DNA from: Deltaproteobacteria bacterium
GTDB lineage: Bacteria; Desulfobacterota; Syntrophia; Syntrophales; Smithellaceae
Length of the DNA stretch: 5,226 nucleotides
Reading direction: 5' to 3'
Assembly: GCA_011046295.1 (NCBI GenBank)
Contig: DSAV01000133.1
Location: 1 to 5,226, forward strand
Positions within the stretch are counted from its first letter, which is position 1, and each line of letters starts with the position of its first letter. Shown one piece after another: positions 1-3,432 of the stretch. The notes beneath the pieces are model-generated. The model was not told where the DNA came from, ran no database searches, and worked only from the letters and a program-made list of their open reading frames with translations. Position numbers and translations under genes: made by a program.

Positions 1-56
1 CCGCCGCCGGTGATGATTATATCATAGTCGTATTGCGGTAATTTTTCTTTGTTCAT
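1..56 (-). CDS. N-terminus of a probable FAD/NAD(P)-binding oxidoreductase (partial, cut by window edge)
   Basis: Only the first 18 codons and two bases of the next are in the window. The protein begins at an ATG (bases 56-54) and reads MNKEKLPQYDYDIIITGG. The stretch YDIIITGG followed by a codon starting GG (glycine) is a beta strand plus the start of a glycine-rich GxGxxG-type loop. This is how Rossmann-fold flavoproteins such as geranylgeranyl-reductase-like or other FAD-dependent oxidoreductases begin, the loop binding the ADP part of the dinucleotide. A short-chain dehydrogenase (TGGG start) is a less likely alternative, because the acidic residue directly before the strand is more typical of FAD proteins. 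The upstream Shine-Dalgarno-like AAAGG is rather far (11 bases) from the ATG and sits in a hairpin loop. Substrate and pathway cannot be told from this fragment. Confidence 0.6.
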   Translation of the reverse strand, partial: MNKEKLPQYDYDIIITGG

Positions 57-58
57 TT

Positions 59-81
59 ACAAAAAAGCCTTTCTTTTTTGT
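59..81 (-). promoter_or_regulatory. Hairpin in the oxidoreductase leader presenting a ribosome-binding-site-like loop
   Basis: Bases 59-67 and 73-81 form a perfect 9-bp inverted repeat (ACAAAAAAG / CTTTTTTGT) around a 5-base loop. Read on the minus strand the loop is AAAGG, the best Shine-Dalgarno match before the ATG at bases 56-54. The stem is A/T-rich and so weak. Folding would bring the loop closer to the start codon or modulate ribosome access. A regulatory role is inference. Confidence 0.35.
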
Positions 82-85
82 GCCA

Positions 86-114
86 CTTTAATCAGGAAGA
101 AGGGCGTTTGTAAA
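86..114 (-). promoter_or_regulatory. Weak candidate sigma-70 promoter for the oxidoreductase
   Basis: On the minus strand TTTACA (bases 114-109, five of six matches to TTGACA) is followed after 17 bases by TTAAAG (bases 91-86, three of six matches to TATAAT). Transcription would start near base 79, placing the hairpin at 59-81 at the very 5' end of the message. The -10 match is poor, so this is only the best candidate seen. Confidence 0.25.
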
Positions 115-141
115 GTTTAAATTGGAGATGCCGTAAAGTGC

Positions 142-230
142 TAAATATTAAAGATTAATTCCTGTCAGCGCCGGATTGACAAACGTATCTGCGCATTGTA
201 TGAACTTACACGGGAAATGGTAAATATTAA
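142..230. repeat. 10-mer TAAATATTAA repeated on both sides of the rightward promoter
   Basis: TAAATATTAA occurs exactly at 142-151 and again at 221-230, 79 bases apart, bracketing the -35 (176-181) and -10 (199-204) of the promoter. Such placement would suit a regulator binding upstream and downstream of a promoter. A/T-rich 10-mers recur by chance more often than average, so the functional reading is tentative. Confidence 0.25.
176..204 (+). promoter_or_regulatory. Sigma-70 type promoter for the small membrane protein gene
   Basis: A perfect -35 hexamer TTGACA (176-181) is followed by a 17-base spacer and TATGAA (199-204), which matches four of six -10 positions. Predicted transcription start is about base 211, giving an untranslated leader of roughly 100 bases before the ATG at 309. 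This is the best promoter match in the region between the divergent genes. Confidence 0.6.
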
Positions 231-242
231 GGAAACAAGCGA

Positions 243-299
243 ATGTTGAGAAAATGTTCCGGCCATAAATACTTGAATCAGACATATGAAAAGAGGTAG
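243..299 (+). CDS. Possible 18-residue leader peptide upstream of the small membrane protein
   Basis: A short frame reads MLRKCSGHKYLNQTYEKR and ends with TAG at 297-299. It has a good ribosome-binding site, AAGGA at 229-233, nine bases before its ATG. It lies in the leader of the message predicted from the promoter at 176-204. Its last codons overlap the ribosome-binding site (AGAGG, 292-296) of the gene at 309, and it is in the same frame as that gene, separated by the TAG and three further codons. Translation of it could therefore affect initiation at 309. It has no recognisable family and is basic rather than hydrophobic. A chance ORF is entirely possible. Confidence 0.25.
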   Translation: MLRKCSGHKYLNQTYEKR

Positions 300-308
300 A
301 CGATAACC

Positions 309-635
309 ATGCCTGTTTACATACAGATTGTATTATTGATAACCGCTTTTGTTACTTTTGTCTTTCTGGTCATGTATGTTGGCGGTTTGGGAATCAGAAG
401 ACTGTGCTTCAAAATTATCGCGGAAATGGAAGAGGCCGGGGCTTTCAGCCCCGCCAAAGCAATTGAGCTGCAGGAAGTCCGGCAGAATTTTTTCCGGGTG
501 GGCACAAAAAACCTGCGTCCGCGCGCGCTGAACCTTCTGGTTTCCGAAGGCCTGGCAATCAAGGTGTCCAGCGGCAAATACTACCTGGATAAAGAAAAAC
601 TGGCGCAGCTCAAAAACAAGATCGCGGAAAAATAA
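309..635 (+). CDS. Small single-pass membrane protein of unknown function
   Basis: This 108-residue protein has one strongly hydrophobic segment at about residues 4-27, followed by basic residues (RR at 30-31). By the positive-inside rule the N-terminus is outside and the rest is in the cytoplasm. The soluble part is helical to about residue 62. Residues 68-96 (helix from NLRPRAL, then SEGLAIK, then SSGKYYLD) resemble the second half of a winged-helix unit, a helix followed by a beta hairpin, but I cannot assign a family. The C-terminal tail is charged and lysine-rich. The start at 309 is fixed by an in-frame TAG at 297-299 and by AGAGG at 292-296, 12 bases ahead, a slightly long spacing. A promoter lies at 176-204 and a terminator at 674-700, so it appears to be a single-gene unit. 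It may be a conserved hypothetical protein of Desulfobacterota, but this is from memory, not a search. Confidence 0.8.
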   Translation: MPVYIQIVLLITAFVTFVFLVMYVGGLGIRRLCFKIIAEMEEAGAFSPAKAIELQEVRQNFFRVGTKNLRPRALNLLVSEGLAIKVSSGKYYLDKEKLAQLKNKIAEK

Positions 636-673
636 TAAAAAGTCCAGCCTTGACAAAGCGTTTATGCGTGATT

Positions 674-700
674 GACGGTTTTTAACCGTCGCGTTTTTTT
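674..700 (+). terminator. Rho-independent terminator of the small membrane protein gene, overlapping the end of the peptidase gene
   Basis: GACGGTT (674-680) pairs perfectly with AACCGTC (684-690) around a TTT loop, followed by GCG and seven Ts (694-700). Polarity is for the plus strand only: read on the minus strand the hairpin is followed by a mixed sequence. The right arm and the T tract lie inside the last codons of the convergent peptidase gene, which stops at 684-682. Confidence 0.7.
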
Positions 701-2013
701 ATTTCCGAATAAAATACGTCCCCGTCAATCAGCTCCGGCGCGAGGCAAAACTTTCTACTTTCCGGATGACGGGCGTCATAAAAGATTGCCGCTTCATAAA
801 CCCTGTCCAGCGTTGAAGCGAGCCTCCGGAATTCGCCCAACCTCTCTTTGGGCACCGGATCGCCGGCGACATTTCTGACTCTGAGTGGATTAATCGGCGT
901 GTTGCTCTGCCTCATTTCATAATGCAGGTGCGGCCCGGTGGCGAGCCCTGTCGCGCCCACGTAACCGATTAAATCCCCCTGCTTTACCTGCGCGCCTCTG
1001 CGGATTCCTCTGGCGAAGCGGGAAAGATGGCCGTAATACGTCCGGTAGCCGTTGGGATGATTGACGATAACAAGGTTGCCATAAGCGCCTTTGCGGCTGG
1101 CAAAGCTGACCCTTCCTTCACCAACAGTGCTCACCGGCGTGCCCGTCGGAGCAACGTAATCTATACCATGGTGCGGACGGTAAATCCTCAGGATTGGATG
1201 AAAACGCCTCTTGCTGAAATGAGAACTTATTCGTCTGAAACTGAGCGGCGCTTTCAAAAAAGCTTTGCGCAGGGAATTGCCCGCCGCGTCATAATAATCG
1301 GCCTTACCGCTATGCTCATAAAGGTACGCGGCGAACTTCTGATTATTGTTGATAAATTCGACCGAGAGCACCCTGCCGTATTTTCTGAATTTCCCGTTCA
1401 GATAGAGGCCTTCGGCGATAACCCGGAAGGTGTCACCTTTGCGCAAATCTGTGTAGAAATCAATATCCCAGGCGAAAATGTCCGCCACCTGCAGCGCCAG
1501 CAGGTATTGTTCCCTTTCCATGCCGATGGCGGAAATCAGGTTGTCTTCAATAGAGCCGTTGATGGTCAGGATACGCTTTTCATAGGTGACAAGTAATTTC
1601 TGCGCCCGAAAATCGTTCTCCACCCGCTCGATTTTTAAAATCGTATCATCATCTATTCCGTACGAGAAGGAATTGATAAAATTATTTTCATCGACGTTAA
1701 TGTTATATGATTTGCCCGGCCTTAAATTCCGCAGGGGATGAATTTCCGCGGAAGCTTTCTTCATTGCCAGAAGCTCCTCCACGCGCAGGCCGTGCTTGAT
1801 AAAAATCGAAAAAAGGGTTTCCCCCTCCTCAATACTGCTGCTGATTGATTTCAGCTCCGGCGCCTCGGCAACAACGGAAACAGGCGCAGGCGGCGGAGCT
1901 TTTTTCCGTAATAAATTTATCAGGGGCCTGCCCAGAAGAAAAACACTGATAAGAACAATCAGAAAACACAGGCGCAATATTTTTTTCTGCTTGGGGATTC
2001 TTCTCCTGTTCAA
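682..2013 (-). CDS. M23-family murein endopeptidase, MepM/Csd3-like
   Basis: A complete 443-residue zinc metallopeptidase of the M23 (lysostaphin-type) family, expected to cut peptide cross-links in periplasmic peptidoglycan during growth or shaping. A basic N-terminus is followed by one membrane segment (about 13-28) and a proline-rich linker (39-45). A LysM/OapA-like region spans about 56-108, with a Csd3-type middle domain at about 146-258. The catalytic domain (about 265-380) holds every expected residue: HxxxD (H281, D285), the catalytic YGH (H329) and the HLH pair (H362, H364). Length matches E. coli MepM (about 440). The start is TTG at 2013-2011. An in-frame TAA lies only five codons upstream, and AAGAGGA sits seven bases before the TTG. 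It is divergent from the PAS-kinase gene and has its own promoter at 2052-2079. No nearby gene indicates a specific activator. I leave the symbol blank because orthology to mepM cannot be shown here. Confidence 0.93.
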   Translation of the reverse strand: MNRRRIPKQKKILRLCFLIVLISVFLLGRPLINLLRKKAPPPAPVSVVAEAPELKSISSSIEEGETLFSIFIKHGLRVEELLAMKKASAEIHPLRNLRPGKSYNINVDENNFINSFSYGIDDDTILKIERVENDFRAQKLLVTYEKRILTINGSIEDNLISAIGMEREQYLLALQVADIFAWDIDFYTDLRKGDTFRVIAEGLYLNGKFRKYGRVLSVEFINNNQKFAAYLYEHSGKADYYDAAGNSLRKAFLKAPLSFRRISSHFSKRRFHPILRIYRPHHGIDYVAPTGTPVSTVGEGRVSFASRKGAYGNLVIVNHPNGYRTYYGHLSRFARGIRRGAQVKQGDLIGYVGATGLATGPHLHYEMRQSNTPINPLRVRNVAGDPVPKERLGEFRRLASTLDRVYEAAIFYDARHPESRKFCLAPELIDGDVFYSEIKKRDG

Positions 2014-2020
2014 GCTTCTT

Positions 2021-2027
2021 TCCTCTT
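2021..2027 (-). promoter_or_regulatory. Ribosome-binding site supporting the TTG start of the peptidase
   Basis: On the minus strand AAGAGGA ends seven bases before the TTG at 2013-2011. With the in-frame stop at 2028-2026 just upstream, it rules out any earlier start and makes this TTG the natural choice over internal codons. Confidence 0.7.
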
Positions 2028-2051
2028 AAGAAAATAAGATAAATTAATATA

Positions 2052-2079
2052 AAATTACCTATTGTGAAACTTCTGTCAA
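2052..2079 (-). promoter_or_regulatory. Sigma-70 type promoter for the M23 peptidase gene
   Basis: On the minus strand a perfect TTGACA (2079-2074) is followed by a 16-base spacer and TAATTT (2057-2052, three of six matches), inside a very A/T-rich stretch. Transcription would start near 2045, about 30 bases ahead of the TTG start. The -35 is strong and the -10 moderate. Confidence 0.5.
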
Positions 2080-2081
2080 GG

Positions 2082-2106
2082 GAAAAACGCCGTGCTTGCG
2101 TTTTTC
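2082..2106. promoter_or_regulatory. Perfect 9-bp inverted repeat between divergent promoters (possible operator or leader hairpin)
   Basis: GAAAAACGC (2082-2090) and GCGTTTTTC (2098-2106) are exact reverse complements around a 7-base centre. The element lies directly upstream of the peptidase -35 (2074-2079) and about 60 bases before the kinase start codon. It could be a regulator's binding site, or a hairpin if the kinase message starts upstream. It is not followed by a T tract on either strand, so it is unlikely to be a terminator. Confidence 0.4.
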
Positions 2107-2155
2107 GGCCAATCTTGATAACAAAAAATCGCGCGTCATTAACGCCGCCGGTAAA

Positions 2156-2160
2156 AGGGA
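2156..2160 (+). promoter_or_regulatory. Ribosome-binding site that fixes the PAS-kinase start
   Basis: AGGGA ends five bases before the ATG at 2166. The open frame extends upstream to a GTG at 2064, but that codon has no comparable site, lies in the divergent promoter region, and would add 34 residues ahead of the membrane segment. Confidence 0.65.
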
Positions 2161-2165
2161 ATTTT

Positions 2166-3401
2166 ATGAACACCCATTTCCTGATTATTTTTATTGTGGC
2201 GCTCGCGGCCACAGTCGTTGTGAGTTTTGCCTATGTAATATGGAGGACCCGGCGTGATGAGCAGAAACTAATCAGTATTATTCACGGCTCTCCCACTCCC
2301 TCTTTTGTCATTTCCAAAGACCACAAGGTGCTTTACTGGAACAGGGCGCTGCAGGCGCTGAGCAATATGAGCCCGCGCGAAATTGTGGGCACCAATCAGC
2401 ACTGGCGTGTGTTTTATAAGGAGGAGCGCCCCTGCATGGCGGACTTGATTCTGGATGACAAACTTGAGCAGGTTACCAGTTTTTATCCAGAAAACTGGTC
2501 GAAATCAAATTTATTGGAAGAAGCCTATGAAGTCACGGATTATTTTCCCGAAATGGGTGAAAAAGGAAAATGGTTTCGCATAACCGCGGCAGTCATCAGG
2601 GATGCGCGCGGCAGGGTGTTTGGCGCGGTAGAAACGTTGGAAGACATCACCGAACAGAAAACGGCGCAGGAAGAACTCCTCCAGCGAAGCAAGGAGGAAT
2701 CGCTGGGCAGGTTTGCCGACGGCGTGGCGAAAGATTTCGACAGTCTTCTGAGCGCTATTTTACGCAACGTGTTTTTGGCCAAGATATCCGCCACGGATGA
2801 AGATAAGATTGTGGAAGATGGCCTGGCGGTGGCAGAACGTGCCGGCCTGCAGGCAAAGGAACTGGCGCACCGGTTGATTACCTTCGCGCAGGGCGGCTAT
2901 CCCGTCCGCAAGCCGGAAAATTTAAAACCCCTGCTGCAGGACGCGGTAAAAACCGTGTTTGCCGATTCAAATGTTAAATGCAAAGTTGCGATTGCCGATG
3001 ATTTGTGGCCGGCGGAAATCGACGCCGCGCAAATCAGGCAGGTGATCGAAAACATGCTAATCAACGCCAGAGAAGCTGTTTCCAACGGTGGGACGGTGGA
3101 TCTGGTCGCTGAAAACACTCTTACCGGCACAAATATCAGAACACTGGGGCAGGGAAAGTATATACGTATCATCATCAGGGATAACGGCGTGGGCATCCCC
3201 AGAGAGAATCTCTCGCGCATATTCGATCCTTATTTTACCACGAAAGAAAAGAAAGGCAGGGGAGGCATCGGCCTGGGGCTGGCCATCTGCGATTCCATTA
3301 TCAAAAATCACAACGGATTGATTTCCGTGGAATCAACGGCCAATACCGGAACGACATTTTTTATTTATCTGGCGGCCGCGCACAAAAAAGCCGCGGCATA
3401 A
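2166..3401 (+). CDS. Membrane-anchored PAS sensor with degenerate histidine-kinase core (phospho-accepting His replaced by Lys)
   Basis: A 411-residue protein. One membrane helix (about 5-26) is followed by basic residues, so the rest is cytoplasmic. A PAS domain covers about 34-160, with a conserved-looking HWRVFY...RPCMADL stretch (79-95) and the closing ETLEDITEQK. The dimerisation domain follows (about 175-245), then a HATPase_c domain (about 250-403). That domain has a recognisable N box (N296, N300), G1 DNGVGI (339-344), F box IFDPYFTTK and G2 GIGLGLAI (367-374), so ATP binding is probably retained. The H box, normally AHDFNN in this family, reads AKDFDS: lysine 189 (AAA, 2730-2732) stands at the phospho-acceptor and serine 193 at the +4 phosphatase position. 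By family knowledge it should not autophosphorylate in the usual way. There is no receiver domain and no adjacent response regulator. It is flanked by a divergent peptidase and a convergent acyl-CoA synthetase, so its signalling partner is unknown. Confidence 0.88.
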   Translation: MNTHFLIIFIVALAATVVVSFAYVIWRTRRDEQKLISIIHGSPTPSFVISKDHKVLYWNRALQALSNMSPREIVGTNQHWRVFYKEERPCMADLILDDKLEQVTSFYPENWSKSNLLEEAYEVTDYFPEMGEKGKWFRITAAVIRDARGRVFGAVETLEDITEQKTAQEELLQRSKEESLGRFADGVAKDFDSLLSAILRNVFLAKISATDEDKIVEDGLAVAERAGLQAKELAHRLITFAQGGYPVRKPENLKPLLQDAVKTVFADSNVKCKVAIADDLWPAEIDAAQIRQVIENMLINAREAVSNGGTVDLVAENTLTGTNIRTLGQGKYIRIIIRDNGVGIPRENLSRIFDPYFTTKEKKGRGGIGLGLAICDSIIKNHNGLISVESTANTGTTFFIYLAAAHKKAAA

Positions 3402-3409
3402 ATGGCCGC
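3384..3409 (-). terminator. Probable rho-independent terminator of the acyl-CoA synthetase gene, inside the kinase 3' end
   Basis: On the minus strand GCGGC (3409-3405) pairs with GCCGC (3397-3393) around a 7-base loop, followed by GGC and six Ts (3389-3384). On the plus strand the T tract appears as AAAAAA and encodes the KK of the kinase tail AHKKAAA. Read rightward, the same stem is followed only by TGTCTTTTCCC, so termination of the kinase message there would be weak. The stem is short (5 bp) but all G/C. Confidence 0.5.
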
Positions 3410-3432
3410 TGTCTTTTCCCGAACTATCTTTT

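Noticed and set aside
80..85. TGGCAC on the minus strand as a sigma-54 -24 element
   Set aside because: No TTGC -12 element at the required distance; the following bases are A-rich and then AAAGG.
84..140. Inverted repeat CACTTTA (84-90) / TAAAGTG (134-140)
   Set aside because: Only 7 bp with a 43-base gap in A/T-rich DNA; plausible by chance and not placed on a promoter element.
217..249. 10-codon ORF MVNIKETSEC in the leader of the small membrane protein
   Set aside because: Its only purine-rich site is about one base from the ATG, too close for initiation, and it sits at the predicted 5' end of the message.
650..655. TTGACA -35 hexamer between the small membrane gene and the peptidase
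   Set aside because: No -10-like sequence at 16-18 bases; it reads into the terminator hairpin and has no gene to drive.
633..656. Possible minus-strand terminator for the peptidase gene (GTC...GAC followed by a T-rich run)
   Set aside because: The stem is only 3 bp with an internal mismatch. The T-rich run is just the reverse of the A-rich end of the neighbouring gene.
1027..1596. 189-codon open frame on the plus strand opposite the peptidase
   Set aside because: It lies wholly within the complete M23 gene, gives no recognisable domain, and has no credible ribosome-binding site; it is an antisense shadow.
2064..2165. Extended 445-residue form of the PAS-kinase starting at GTG 2064
   Set aside because: No ribosome-binding site at the GTG. 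The region carries the divergent promoter and dyad, while ATG 2166 has AGGGA five bases upstream and starts right at the membrane helix.
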